Shown here: positions 18,094 through 27,553 of the stretch, one piece after another
How positions within the stretch are numbered: the first letter of the stretch is position 1
Layout of the letters: the number at the start of each line of letters is the position of its first letter
Origin: Ignavibacteria bacterium
GTDB taxonomy: Bacteria; Bacteroidota; Ignavibacteria; Ch128b
Reading direction: 5' to 3'
Assembly (NCBI GenBank): GCA_013177855.1
Contig: JABLYA010000002.1
Span: forward strand, 248,001-312,000
DNA length: 64,000 nt
Made by a program: the position numbers and the translations under genes
The notes under the pieces: generated by a model
Databases searched by the model: none
Told to the model about the DNA's origin: nothing
The model's input: the letters and a program-made list of their open reading frames with translations, nothing else

Positions 18094-21000
18094 TCAGAAG
18101 TTATTAATTACTTTCTCGATTTTTTTAAGTGTTCTTTTCCTTAATGGATGTGCAAAATAAGAAATTTTGAAATTGTTATCTGAAATCTTAGACCCAAGAT
18201 AGTCAATAACGAGCTTAGCTTTTTTAAAATACTCAAGCCCCTTATTAACAGCCCCTTTGATTAAATATTCTTCACCAATTGCGACCAGAATTTGGTATGT
18301 TACTTCTCCAATATATGCATTCTCAATGTGTTTCATTGCTTGTGTATAATAAAAGAGAGATGATTCAGGTAAGTTCGAACCAGGTCTTTTTGATGCGTCT
18401 CCAAGGATCAAGTTTGCTTCTGCGATTAGTAAATTGTTTTTGTTAAAATAATCATTCAATTGGAGTTCATTATAAAATGTTAAGATATTGGAAAAATTAC
18501 CCGTATAAATGTTTAATCGCATTAGATCTAAAGTGCTTTTGCAGTAAAAATATTTTCCATCAAGTTCATTAAAAAGTTCTCTTGCTAAATTGAGTTTTAT
18601 CTCTGAATCGGAATAGTTTTTTTCTTCGAGACTTAATAAGCCTTCAAGATAAAGGTAATTCTGTAATTGAGTAGCTTGCATTTTATGATTTTCGATAATT
18701 TTAATTAAATCTGAAGAAACCTCTCTTAGTTTTTCCTTTTGATTAAACATATAATAAATCAGTCCTAGCAAAAACAAACCCTGACATTGCCCTTCTACAT
18801 CTACCAGCTTTATCGAAAGTTGAATTGATTTATTCACATAATCCAGCGCCAGTTCATAATCACTCATCAAAAAAGATGTCTCTGCTAAATTATAAAGCGA
18901 TAGTGCTTCACCAAATTGATCATTAATTTTTTCAAAAATTACCTGTGCGTCTTTATAATATTTAATTGCTTCTTCAAGATTTATGTTTTCAAAAAAAGAA
19001 ATCCCGATATTATTTAATATTAATGCTTTTTTTGAAAGATCACCTATGGATTCATTTAGCTCCAGAGCTTGTTTCCAATATCTTAATGCTTCTTCTTGTT
19101 TGTTCTGTAGATTAAAAACATTTCCAAGATTCATCAAAATTTGTGATGACTTAATTTTATTATTTTGGGCTTCGTAAATCTCGAGGGCTTCTTTAAAGTA
19201 CGACACTGCATCGGAATAAAATCCAGCTTTTGAATTTGCTATGCCAAGATTATTGTAAACAGCTGCTCTGGTTGCAGGAGATAAAATTTCTGAATAATCG
19301 TTGAGAAGATTTTTGCATTTACTCATCGCAAGAGTATAGTTACCCTGACTCAGTTCAAGATTAATTTCCTGCAATTCAACATCTACCTTTTGTTGGTCTG
19401 TTCGGGCATAGCGATATGCGTTATCGAAATTATCGTATGCATCTTCAATATTACCTGTTTTATATTTTAATATGGCGAGCATTAAATAAATTTCGAAGAG
19501 TTTATTTTCATCTTTTATAGTTTTATTTAGAATTTCATTTAGAACATCTTCTGCCTTTTTAAACTCAGCCTGATTAAAGTAACATTTCGCAAGATTAAAT
19601 CTAATCTGAATTAGTTCATCAGTTCTATTCTCCAGTTCAATACATTTTAATAAATATTTTTCCATTGATGAAAAAGAAAAATATTTTTCAGCTTCTGAAG
19701 CTGCTCTCAAATAATACTCTAAAGCTTTTTCTTTAAAATTTGCTCGCTCATAAAATTCAGCTGTAATGAAAGATGGATAGTTTTCTTTCTCAAAAAACCG
19801 AGCCAACGATAAATTAAGGTCCTGATCGTATTTCGTTTTCGAAACTATAAACCTTTTTATTCCCCCAGATGGGAAAAACACTAATTCATCTCTGCCAGAA
19901 ATTTCAATCCATCCGAATGAACTTAAAAATTCACTCTCTTTTTTGAGCTGATTAAATTCTATATCTAAGATCTTCGAAAGATCTTTTAAATTAATTGGGA
20001 AATTAATTAATGATAATAAGTCCAGCATCCTTTTCTGGATCAATGTGAGATTCTGAATTTTTAATTCGTAAGATTTCTGAGAAAGTTGTTCAATGTCTAT
20101 TTGTTGAAGTTTTTCATAATTAAGTTTAAAACCTGTCGAATTGAAAATAATTATTTTCTCAAAGAACAGATTACTTAACAACTCATTCATTTCATTAATT
20201 GATCTGGAAGTATATTCGATAAGCAAATCAGTTACATCTTCATACGGAAAATTGAACTTAAAATAAGCCCTCAGCATTTTAATAATATCATCCCTAGAAA
20301 GCGGTGAAAGAATAATTTCTTCGCGGTTTTTAATTTTTTCAATCTCTTGATATCGAATAAAAGCTGTATCAACCGCAACAACAAACTTTACACCTAAATC
20401 TTCTAAAGATGGGAAAATGTAATAGAAAAATTCTTTTGTACTTTGATCAAGATTTTGAAAATCATCGATTATAACGAAGAACTTTAGTTTTCTTGCTAGA
20501 TCAATAAGTATTTCTGCAAGAAAATTTCTTCTATTTTCAACATACTCGGCCTGGCTAATCGAAGCGCTGTATAAATCTCTAACACGCTTAATTTCCAGTT
20601 TTAAATTGTCTTCATTCTCAAACTTTTTAAGACGAATAATTTTTTCAATTTGATTGAGCAAAACATCAAGTATGTTATAAGTTGAGCTTTGCTCTTTTGA
20701 GACATTCAGAAAAAAATAAATGTTTCTCTGATTTTCCAGATGATCAATAAATTTTTTCAACAAGTATGATTTACCCATTCCCTCTTCTGATATGATAATA
20801 ATGGTAGATAGATTATTGTTTTCTCGCTTCGAAAATTCTTTTAATTTTTTTAATTCTTCTTCTCGTGCGAAATGAACTCGAGGAATGTACCAGATATTTT
20901 CTATTTTCCTGAAATTTTCAGGAATCAAATCAAGTATTTGAAGCGAATTTTGAAATCTATCATCAGGATTTTTTTCTAAAAGTTTTAGAACAATTTGTCT

Positions 21001-21717
21001 CAAAAAATCGGGATAAATATCGGGCAAACCTTGAGGTTTCTCCTCAAGATGCTTTTTCAAGAGCTCAATTTCGTTTTCAGAATAGAATGGCGGCTCTCCT
21101 TTTAAAACATGATAAAGCGTTGCCCCAAGTGAATACAAATCTGTTCTATGATCAACTTCTTTACCACTTATTAATTCTGGAGAAATATAAAGAGGTGTTC
21201 CTTTTACATAAGAAGATTTTAATGCACTAAATCCAAAATCAATCAGTTTTATATTCAAATTGTTTTTATCGTTACCTTCAATTAATATGTTTTCAGGACG
21301 CAGATCATAGTGAATAATATTTAATTGATGAATATAGTAGAGAGTTAAAGAAATTTGATTTAATGCTCTCAAAAAATCCTCGAGATGCTCACCTTGAACC
21401 GGAGATGAAAAAAAATCTAAAAAGTTTTTACCATCAACATACTCAGAAATGTAAAAATAAGAGTCGAGATAACTTGTATCATCACAATCTGTAATTACTC
21501 CAAACTCATAAGCCTTAACGATGTTTGGATGATTTAAGCTGTACAGAAGATTGAATTCGCTTCTTAAAGATTCGATTTCATCGAGATTTAATTTTTCTGA
21601 TGGAATTATTTTTATTGCATAAAACTTTCCCGGCAGAAGTAAATCTTCAGCAAGAAAAACCTGACTTCTGCCGCTTCCGAGAAATTTTAATATTTTATAT
21701 CTCGAGTTTATGATCAT
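18094..21717 (-). CDS. Ser/Thr protein kinase-NTPase-TPR signalling protein
   Basis: 1,207 residues, no membrane segment. A eukaryote-like kinase domain (about 7-265) has the glycine loop GSGRSQVFLAED, Lys36 in AIKII, catalytic loop HYDLRPEN (Asp138) and DFG (160-162). The HRDLKPEN consensus is altered: Arg to Tyr and the catalytic-loop Lys to Arg140. An NTPase module follows (Walker A EEGMGKS near 311-317; Walker B-like VIIDDFQNLD), then a winged-helix-like segment and about fifteen TPR units to the C-terminus. The order kinase-STAND-like ATPase-TPR recalls PknK/MalT-like regulators. The start overlaps the stop of the ABC permease gene by four bases and the activator gene follows directly, tying the protein to peptide transport and sigma-54-type control. 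Confidence 0.9.
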   Translation of the reverse strand: MIINSRYKILKFLGSGRSQVFLAEDLLLPGKFYAIKIIPSEKLNLDEIESLRSEFNLLYSLNHPNIVKAYEFGVITDCDDTSYLDSYFYISEYVDGKNFLDFFSSPVQGEHLEDFLRALNQISLTLYYIHQLNIIHYDLRPENILIEGNDKNNLNIKLIDFGFSALKSSYVKGTPLYISPELISGKEVDHRTDLYSLGATLYHVLKGEPPFYSENEIELLKKHLEEKPQGLPDIYPDFLRQIVLKLLEKNPDDRFQNSLQILDLIPENFRKIENIWYIPRVHFAREEELKKLKEFSKRENNNLSTIIIISEEGMGKSYLLKKFIDHLENQRNIYFFLNVSKEQSSTYNILDVLLNQIEKIIRLKKFENEDNLKLEIKRVRDLYSASISQAEYVENRRNFLAEILIDLARKLKFFVIIDDFQNLDQSTKEFFYYIFPSLEDLGVKFVVAVDTAFIRYQEIEKIKNREEIILSPLSRDDIIKMLRAYFKFNFPYEDVTDLLIEYTSRSINEMNELLSNLFFEKIIIFNSTGFKLNYEKLQQIDIEQLSQKSYELKIQNLTLIQKRMLDLLSLINFPINLKDLSKILDIEFNQLKKESEFLSSFGWIEISGRDELVFFPSGGIKRFIVSKTKYDQDLNLSLARFFEKENYPSFITAEFYERANFKEKALEYYLRAASEAEKYFSFSSMEKYLLKCIELENRTDELIQIRFNLAKCYFNQAEFKKAEDVLNEILNKTIKDENKLFEIYLMLAILKYKTGNIEDAYDNFDNAYRYARTDQQKVDVELQEINLELSQGNYTLAMSKCKNLLNDYSEILSPATRAAVYNNLGIANSKAGFYSDAVSYFKEALEIYEAQNNKIKSSQILMNLGNVFNLQNKQEEALRYWKQALELNESIGDLSKKALILNNIGISFFENINLEEAIKYYKDAQVIFEKINDQFGEALSLYNLAETSFLMSDYELALDYVNKSIQLSIKLVDVEGQCQGLFLLGLIYYMFNQKEKLREVSSDLIKIIENHKMQATQLQNYLYLEGLLSLEEKNYSDSEIKLNLARELFNELDGKYFYCKSTLDLMRLNIYTGNFSNILTFYNELQLNDYFNKNNLLIAEANLILGDASKRPGSNLPESSLFYYTQAMKHIENAYIGEVTYQILVAIGEEYLIKGAVNKGLEYFKKAKLVIDYLGSKISDNNFKISYFAHPLRKRTLKKIEKVINNF

Positions 21718-23012
21718 TTTAAATCAGACTTTTTAAGTCCTTCTCCAATCAGATTAAATGTTAATACAATTATAATTAATGCAAATCCCGATGAAAAAGA
21801 AATCCAGCTTGCTGAGGAAAAATAATCATAACCCGTTTTGATAATTCCTCCGAGAGTTGGCGTAGGAGGCTGGACACCAAGTCCGAGAAAACTCAATGCC
21901 GATTCTGCAATAACCACATTACTGAATTGAAAAATTAATGTAATCAAAATAGGAGCAAAAGTATTTGGAAGAATATGGTTCAAGACAATTTTAAATTTTT
22001 TTTGACCAACTAGAAGCAAAGTCTGAACAAATTCTTTTTTCATACAGGCTAAGGTTTCATTCCTTGCAAGGCGAGCTATAAACATCCAACCCGAAAAACC
22101 GAATACAAGTATCAGCAAAAGGATTGAATTGCCCAGGAACGCAATTAAAAAAATCACAAAGAAAAGAATTGGAAATGAAAGAAAGAAATCAACTGCTCGC
22201 ATTAACAGATTGTCTATAAAACCCCCAAAAACACCAGCTGAATAGCCAATTAAACTTCCGAGCAAAAATGATACAAACACAGATAAGACGCCAATAAAAA
22301 AAGAAATGCGTATTCCATAAATTATCCTGCTTAATAAATCTCTGCCAAATTCATCTGTGCCGAGTAAAAATACTTTTGAATAAATATTTGGTTTTCCATT
22401 CTCATTTTCGATTTCATCTATTGAAAATTTATCAATCAACATGTTTTTGATTAAATGAACTGATGAACCTTCAATTTTCATTTGTTCGAAATAAATTTTA
22501 TTCTCTTCATTAAAACTTTCAAACAAAATTTTTTCGATTTTTTCTAATTCGCTTAATCTACTTTCTTTTGATTTTAATTTCACATACTTTACACTCTCTA
22601 ATGGTTTGAGAAATTTAGTTAATTGAATGTCTTTATGAAAAGAAGGATTATCAGGGCTGATTATTGGTGCTGTTAATGTTATAACTATGAGAATGTAAGC
22701 TAAATCAATTCCTATCAAAAATTCTGTATTAACTTTTCTCAGGGAGTGAGTTAATTTTTCAAACAGCTTTAATTTCAAGAGCTTGAAATAATTCAATACA
22801 AATAAAATCGTTAATATTATGAATACTAACGAAAACAGGAGGCCAGATATAAAGTCTAATTCTTGAATTTGCCCGAAGCTTAAATCAAGTGACGAAATTT
22901 TGAAATACAAAAACTTTAAACCCAGAAAAATCTTATCAATGCTTAATACCAAAAGCCCTGAAGTGAAAATTAAAACTGCGAAAAGATTGATATTAATCTT
23001 TTTTTCAGTCAT
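21714..23012 (-). CDS. Peptide ABC transporter permease, DppC/OppC type
   Basis: 432 residues. The last 230 form a binding-protein-dependent permease domain: LLGTDEFGRDLLSRIIYGIR is the DppC hallmark, followed by five helices, the ATPase-contact EAA loop (around ETLACMKKEFVQTLLLVG) and ALSFLGLGVQPPTPTLG. The N-terminal 200 residues are longer than usual (DppC is about 300): they hold three extra hydrophobic helices and a charged loop between them. It pairs with the DppB-type permease gene four bases upstream. Its stop overlaps the Ser/Thr kinase gene by four bases, an unusual neighbour for a peptide transporter. Confidence 0.93.
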   Translation of the reverse strand: MTEKKININLFAVLIFTSGLLVLSIDKIFLGLKFLYFKISSLDLSFGQIQELDFISGLLFSLVFIILTILFVLNYFKLLKLKLFEKLTHSLRKVNTEFLIGIDLAYILIVITLTAPIISPDNPSFHKDIQLTKFLKPLESVKYVKLKSKESRLSELEKIEKILFESFNEENKIYFEQMKIEGSSVHLIKNMLIDKFSIDEIENENGKPNIYSKVFLLGTDEFGRDLLSRIIYGIRISFFIGVLSVFVSFLLGSLIGYSAGVFGGFIDNLLMRAVDFFLSFPILFFVIFLIAFLGNSILLLILVFGFSGWMFIARLARNETLACMKKEFVQTLLLVGQKKFKIVLNHILPNTFAPILITLIFQFSNVVIAESALSFLGLGVQPPTPTLGGIIKTGYDYFSSASWISFSSGFALIIIVLTFNLIGEGLKKSDLK

Positions 23013-23016
23013 AATT

Positions 23017-24006
23017 CTAATGAGATATTATATCGAAAGAAAATCTTGGATTAAAGCGGGCAATTAATATATCAGCAAGCAGATTACCAATTATTACCAT
23101 TAAACCAGAAATCATTACACAAGTAATAATGACAGGATAATCTCGAGTGAAAATTGAACCGACCATCAACTTCCCCATTCCAGGAAGAGAAAAGACTGTT
23201 TCGGTGATTAATGTTTTACTCAGCAATGAACCTATTTCCATTCCGAGAATTGTGATGTATGAGATTAATGCATTTGGAAGTATATGTTTTTTCCTGATAA
23301 CATCTTCGGGAATTCCATTTGCTCGTAATGCGATTATAAAACCTTCGTTGCTTACATTTATCAAACTTTCTCTTAAATATCGAATTGAAAAAGAGACTGA
23401 TGTAATAGTCAATGTAAGTACAGGTAAAGTTAAATGATGTATTAAGTCAAGAAGTTTTTGCGGGAAATTCATTTCATAATAATTATAAGAAAACATTTGA
23501 GATGAAGGGAAAATTTTTAAAACGATTGAGCCGAAATAAATAAGAACAATTGCAACAAGAAAAGATGGCGCGCTGTAAATTACCAAAGCAAGTTTATCAA
23601 TTATCAAATCTATTTTCTTGCCGGAATTTTTGAGTAGAAATAGTCCAAGAGGAATTGTAATAAATATTTGAAGTACAAAAGCAGTTAGAGAAATTGATAA
23701 GGTCACAAGGATCGATTCAGCGAGCAAGTCTAGAACAGGTTTTTTATAAATAATTGAATATCCAAAATCACCTTTAAGCACATTTTTAATCCAGTTAAGA
23801 AATTGAAGAGAGATAGGTTTATCGAAACCAAACTCGTTTTTAATTTGTTCAGAGAGTTCACTGCCAAGTTTTGGAGAATAATATTGTTGAAAAGGATCAC
23901 CTGGTAAAATATGCATTAAAAAGAACACAACACAAACAAGGATTAAAATCATAACAATTGAAGATAAAAATCTTGTCAATATGAACTTTGATAATCTCTT
24001 TCTCAT
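23017..24006 (-). CDS. Peptide ABC transporter permease, DppB/OppB type
   Basis: About 329 residues from the ATG at 24006 (ATGA overlap with the stop of the binding-protein gene); an in-frame ATG at 24021 is an alternative. The DppB pattern is clear: N-terminal helix FILTRFLSSIVMILILVCVV, the HILPGDPFQQYY segment, KPISLQFLNWIKNVLKGDFG with the typical GDFGYSI, the EAA loop (LRANGIPEDVIRKKHILPNA) and FSLPGMGKLMV. It is one half of the inner-membrane channel for oligopeptides. The gene order binding protein-B-C is standard, but the ATPase genes are divergent here. Confidence 0.93.
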   Translation of the reverse strand: MRKRLSKFILTRFLSSIVMILILVCVVFFLMHILPGDPFQQYYSPKLGSELSEQIKNEFGFDKPISLQFLNWIKNVLKGDFGYSIIYKKPVLDLLAESILVTLSISLTAFVLQIFITIPLGLFLLKNSGKKIDLIIDKLALVIYSAPSFLVAIVLIYFGSIVLKIFPSSQMFSYNYYEMNFPQKLLDLIHHLTLPVLTLTITSVSFSIRYLRESLINVSNEGFIIALRANGIPEDVIRKKHILPNALISYITILGMEIGSLLSKTLITETVFSLPGMGKLMVGSIFTRDYPVIITCVMISGLMVIIGNLLADILIARFNPRFSFDIISH

Positions 24007-25661
24007 TTCTCGATGTACCATTCCCAGATTCTATTTGTGAAAGCAATTGGGTTGAATTTGGTATTCTTCAATCTTTGATTATAAGCTATGATATTATCAA
24101 TCCAGTATAGAAATGTAACTGGTTGGTCCTGTTGCAAAATTTCCTGAAATGTGAGTATTAGTTTCCTTTTTTCTTCAAATGAATTTGTTTTACGCAATTC
24201 AGAAAAAATCTGATCAATGTCAGGGTTTTGATAACTACAGACATTAAAAATATTTTTATTCAAATCAGAACCCCAGAAAGGTTCAAGGTCAAGGTCAAGT
24301 GGAATTGTCCATCCAGCAATCCAGGCATCAAGCTTCTTCTCAAACATATTTGAAAAGAATAAAGAAGTTTCAAGTATTTCAATTTCAACATCAATTCCAA
24401 TTTTTTGTAAATCTTTCTTAATAATAGTTGCGGCAAATTCACGATGAGGCTTACCGGACGCAATTGTTAGTTTAAATTTAAATGGTACTCCATCTTTGTC
24501 TAGAATTTTATCTCTATCTGTATCTCTCCAACCATTCTTATAAAGAATTTTTTTTGCTTCTTCAGGATTGTATTGAATTGTTTTTAGTGAAGGATTCACA
24601 AACGCTGTAAAAATAGGAGATATTGGAGATTCAGCTAAGTGCGCAAATTCACCGAAATAACCATTCAAAATTTCTCTTCTATTAATTGCCATAGTTAAAG
24701 CAAGTCGAACTTCCCTATTACCAAATAATGGATGCGGTTTGATAACCTTACCATTAGATTTCCTATAAATCTGATGATCAATATTATTCCAACCTATGTA
24801 ATCATAATCTCTGCCGCTGATCTTTTCTACTTTTATTTGTGGAAATTCTCTTTTCAAAATCTCAGCATCGGAAGGATGAACATCGGTAACTAAATCAACT
24901 TCACCATTTTTTAATTGATTGATCCTTGATGTATAATCAGTGATTACTTTAAATATTAATTTTTTTATAAGTGGAATTTTATCAAAATAATCCGGCTCAT
25001 TCTTTACAAGAACAATCTGTTGTTGTCTTTGATAGTTTTCAACTTTATAAGGACCAATTCCGACTGGTTTAAAATTTACTTCGTGATTAAAAATGTCTTT
25101 TAATGGAATTTTCTTGAAAATATGCTCTGGCAGAATGGGGAGACCCGTCACAAATAAAGGATCTTCAACCTTTGATGAAAAATTGAATGTAATAGTTGAA
25201 TCATTTAAGACCACAAATGATTTTTTATAGTCAACCATTCCACTTTTATCATGAATAAAAAATCTCTCAATATCCTGCCTTACGCTCATTACATCAGGAT
25301 GGGTATAAAGGTAATATGTGTATTGAACATCTTTAGCAGTGAACTTTTCACCATCAGACCATTTCAAATTAGTTTTCAGTGTATAAGTGATGCTTTTTTT
25401 GTCGTTGGATATTTCCCAGCTTGCAGCAAGATTGGGATAGTAAACTAATTTGCCTGAATCAGAAATAAATTCAGAATAAGTTAATGAGGAGAAAATTAAA
25501 TCATTGATCAAACCAGAAACTATATCATTCGAATAAAGTGGATTAAAAAAATCTACATCGTTTTTAATTGCAATAAAAAGCTCGGATTGGGAAACCTTCG
25601 CTTGAGAGAATTCAGCTTTTTCCCTGCAAGAAAAAAAATTAAAAGAGATGAATAATATCAA
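24003..25661 (-). CDS. Peptide ABC transporter substrate-binding lipoprotein (start frame broken)
   Basis: 552 residues from TTG 25661 of an extracellular solute-binding protein family 5 (DppA/OppA-like) member: LVYYPNLAASWEISNDKKSI, LKWSDGEKFTAKDVQYTYYL, PVGIGPYKVENYQ, REVRLALTMAINRREIL and NPEEAKKILYKNGW are all in family order. The natural start is probably ATG 25687, with AGGA seven bases upstream, but after ATG a run of seven A puts the signal peptide out of frame. With one more A it would read MKKNLISFLLILFISFNFFSC, an ideal lipoprotein signal with the same lipid-bearing Cys. As written, only weak starts (TTG 25661) remain. It should capture peptides in the periplasm for the two permeases downstream. 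Confidence 0.9.
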   Translation of the reverse strand: MILFISFNFFSCREKAEFSQAKVSQSELFIAIKNDVDFFNPLYSNDIVSGLINDLIFSSLTYSEFISDSGKLVYYPNLAASWEISNDKKSITYTLKTNLKWSDGEKFTAKDVQYTYYLYTHPDVMSVRQDIERFFIHDKSGMVDYKKSFVVLNDSTITFNFSSKVEDPLFVTGLPILPEHIFKKIPLKDIFNHEVNFKPVGIGPYKVENYQRQQQIVLVKNEPDYFDKIPLIKKLIFKVITDYTSRINQLKNGEVDLVTDVHPSDAEILKREFPQIKVEKISGRDYDYIGWNNIDHQIYRKSNGKVIKPHPLFGNREVRLALTMAINRREILNGYFGEFAHLAESPISPIFTAFVNPSLKTIQYNPEEAKKILYKNGWRDTDRDKILDKDGVPFKFKLTIASGKPHREFAATIIKKDLQKIGIDVEIEILETSLFFSNMFEKKLDAWIAGWTIPLDLDLEPFWGSDLNKNIFNVCSYQNPDIDQIFSELRKTNSFEEKRKLILTFQEILQQDQPVTFLYWIDNIIAYNQRLKNTKFNPIAFTNRIWEWYIEK

Positions 25662-25677
25662 AAGGAAGGAAATTAAG

Positions 25678-25684
25678 TTTTTTT
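25678..25684 (-). other. A7 tract with one-base frame break at start of binding-protein gene
   Basis: On the minus strand ATG (25687-25685) is followed by seven A residues and then CTTAATT. This frame stops after four codons, while the frame one base over encodes the expected signal peptide joined to the intact binding protein. One added A repairs the gene. It may be a consensus error in a homopolymer or a transcriptional slippage site. Confidence 0.7.
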
Positions 25685-25764
25685 CATCGATTATTCCTAA
25701 CCGTCATTGATGATTTTTTTTATCAATTTAATATATTGACTTCAAGTTTGAAATAAGAAAAAGA

Positions 25765-26544
25765 ATGTCTGAAGAGAATAACATTATTCATATTGCAAAA
25801 TTAAAAGTTTCTGTAATAAAAGAAGGCAGGGTCATTTTAAACGGAATAGACTTTAAATGTAATCAATCAGAAATTCTAATAATCTTAGGTAAAAATGGTA
25901 CAGGGAAAACCACACTGGCTTTGAGTCTAACTCGATTGTTAAATCCCAATACTTTTTCAATAGAAGGAAAGATTTTCTTTAAAGATCAAAATCTACTTGA
26001 AGTTGATGAGAAAAGTCTATTAAAAATTAGACGACAAAACATAGGCTACATTCTACAAAATCCATTCTCAGCTTTTAATCCTGTTTATCGTATTAAAAAT
26101 CAACTCGAAGAAATAAGCAAATTGAAAAACATCCCATTTGAAAATTTTATCCAGTTGATGAATGAATTAGATTTAGTTAATTACAATCAAATACTTAATA
26201 AATATCCTTTCGAATTAAGCGGGGGAATGCTGCAGCGTCTTTCAGCAATTCGAGTTCTTGCTTCAAATCCTGAACTAATAATCGCAGATGAACCAACCTC
26301 AGCACTAGATAAACCAATCTCAAATCAACTCATTAGTTTATTAACTGATTATGTAAAAACCAGAAAGGCGGCTTTAATTTTTATAACTCAAGATTTTTCA
26401 ATTGCCGAAAGATTTGCAAATAAAGTTTTATTCTTAACAAAAGGAAAACTAATTCCATTTTCAATGAAAGACGAATTCACAGAAAACACAAATAATTTCG
26501 AGATTGATTTACTCTTGAATTCATACAAGCAATTAAAATTATGA
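25765..26544 (+). CDS. Peptide ABC transporter ATP-binding protein, DppD/OppD type
   Basis: 259 residues with Walker A GKNGTGKTTL, the Q-loop ILQNPFSAFNPV (typical of the Opp/Dpp ATPases), signature LSGGMLQRL, Walker B LIIADEPTSALD and switch region FITQDFS. The usual switch histidine (THD) is replaced by QD here. It is shorter than DppD (about 325), lacking the C-terminal oligopeptide-specific extension and its iron-sulfur-type cysteines. It is divergent from the binding-protein gene across about 77 bases and overlaps the next ATPase by four bases. With that partner it most likely powers the DppBC-type permease encoded on the other strand. Confidence 0.92.
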   Translation: MSEENNIIHIAKLKVSVIKEGRVILNGIDFKCNQSEILIILGKNGTGKTTLALSLTRLLNPNTFSIEGKIFFKDQNLLEVDEKSLLKIRRQNIGYILQNPFSAFNPVYRIKNQLEEISKLKNIPFENFIQLMNELDLVNYNQILNKYPFELSGGMLQRLSAIRVLASNPELIIADEPTSALDKPISNQLISLLTDYVKTRKAALIFITQDFSIAERFANKVLFLTKGKLIPFSMKDEFTENTNNFEIDLLLNSYKQLKL

Positions 26545-27311
26545 ATAATCAAATAATCTTACGACTTAAAGACATCTCCTTTGAAGTAAAAGTTGGAAAC
26601 TCAATTCAAAAAATATTAAATAATGTAAATCTTGAGATATATAAATCAGAAATTTTTGGATTGACTGGAGAATCCGGCTCTGGAAAAACTACGATTGGAA
26701 AAATTATTTCGGGACTTGAAAAACCAACTGCGGGTAAAAAGTATTTCTACGAAAAAGAGTTCATTGGAATAGAACCTGAACACAAAATTCAATTCTTATT
26801 TCAAAACTATACAGCCACTCATGATCCATTACAAAAAATTGATAAAGCCTTTAATGAAATTCTAAAACTTAAGAAAGAACCATCGGAAATATGGTTTCAT
26901 TCTAAAAAAGAAATTTTAAATCTTGTCGGCTTAAGCGATGAAGTCCTTGTTCTTTATCCTTCTCAATTAAGCGGCGGGCAACTTCAAAGACTAGCTCTGG
27001 CAAAACTTTTAATTCTTAAACCAGATCTTCTGATTTTAGATGAACCTTTTGCCTCGCAGGATGTAGCTTCAATTTTGAATCTTCTTAAACTCTTTCAGGA
27101 GATAAATCAAAGATATGGAACTACATTTCTTATCATTTCACATGAACTTCCTTATCTTTTAAAAATTGCAAATAGAATAGGTTTTATTAAAGATGGAGAG
27201 ATAATTGAGATAATAAATATCGACCGACTTGATGGTAAAAGGAAAATTCCTAAACCGTCTTCAAAATATGCAGAATTTCTTTTTCAATCTTTCGGCATAA
27301 AAACATTTTAA
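26541..27311 (+). CDS. Peptide ABC transporter ATP-binding protein, DppF/OppF type
   Basis: 256 residues: Walker A GESGSGKTTI, Q-loop FLFQNYTATHDPL, signature LSGGQLQRLA, Walker B LLILDEPFASQD and an intact switch His in IISHELPYL. The early QNYTATHDP loop is the DppF style (usually QNP.S.L.P). The C-terminal oligopeptide extension of the family is largely absent (normal about 320). It overlaps the DppD-type gene by four bases and ends before a strong hairpin at 27388-27411. Because the first ATPase lacks the switch His and this one has it, the pair may have one catalytic and one weaker site, a pattern known in several ABC heterodimers. Confidence 0.92.
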   Translation: MNNQIILRLKDISFEVKVGNSIQKILNNVNLEIYKSEIFGLTGESGSGKTTIGKIISGLEKPTAGKKYFYEKEFIGIEPEHKIQFLFQNYTATHDPLQKIDKAFNEILKLKKEPSEIWFHSKKEILNLVGLSDEVLVLYPSQLSGGQLQRLALAKLLILKPDLLILDEPFASQDVASILNLLKLFQEINQRYGTTFLIISHELPYLLKIANRIGFIKDGEIIEIINIDRLDGKRKIPKPSSKYAEFLFQSFGIKTF

Positions 27312-27387
27312 ATTCTTCTGTTAGCAGGAGTAAAAAAGTTATTATTTGCGAAGAGTTAAATTAGATCAAATGAAAATTTAAAATTAA

Positions 27388-27411
27388 AAAGCCGAACTTT
27401 CGTTCGGCTTT
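27388..27411. terminator. Bidirectional terminator between ATPase operon and tRNA
   Basis: The 10-base stem AAAGCCGAAC/GTTCGGCTTT closes a TTTC loop (27398-27401). T-rich flanks lie on both strands, so it can end the ATPase transcript (+) and the tRNA transcript (-). Confidence 0.88.
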
Positions 27412-27415
27412 AACT

Positions 27416-27491
<76 letters not shown>

Positions 27492-27553
27492 GTGTTTTCA
27501 ATTGCAAATTTACAAAATTTGAAAATGCTCTCAAAATTTTGTCTTTATCAACT

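Noticed and set aside
25697-25723. Inverted repeat ATTGAT/ATCAAT between the divergent transporter genes as an operator
   Set aside because: Six-base arms across a T-run are expected by chance in this composition, and no second copy supports it.
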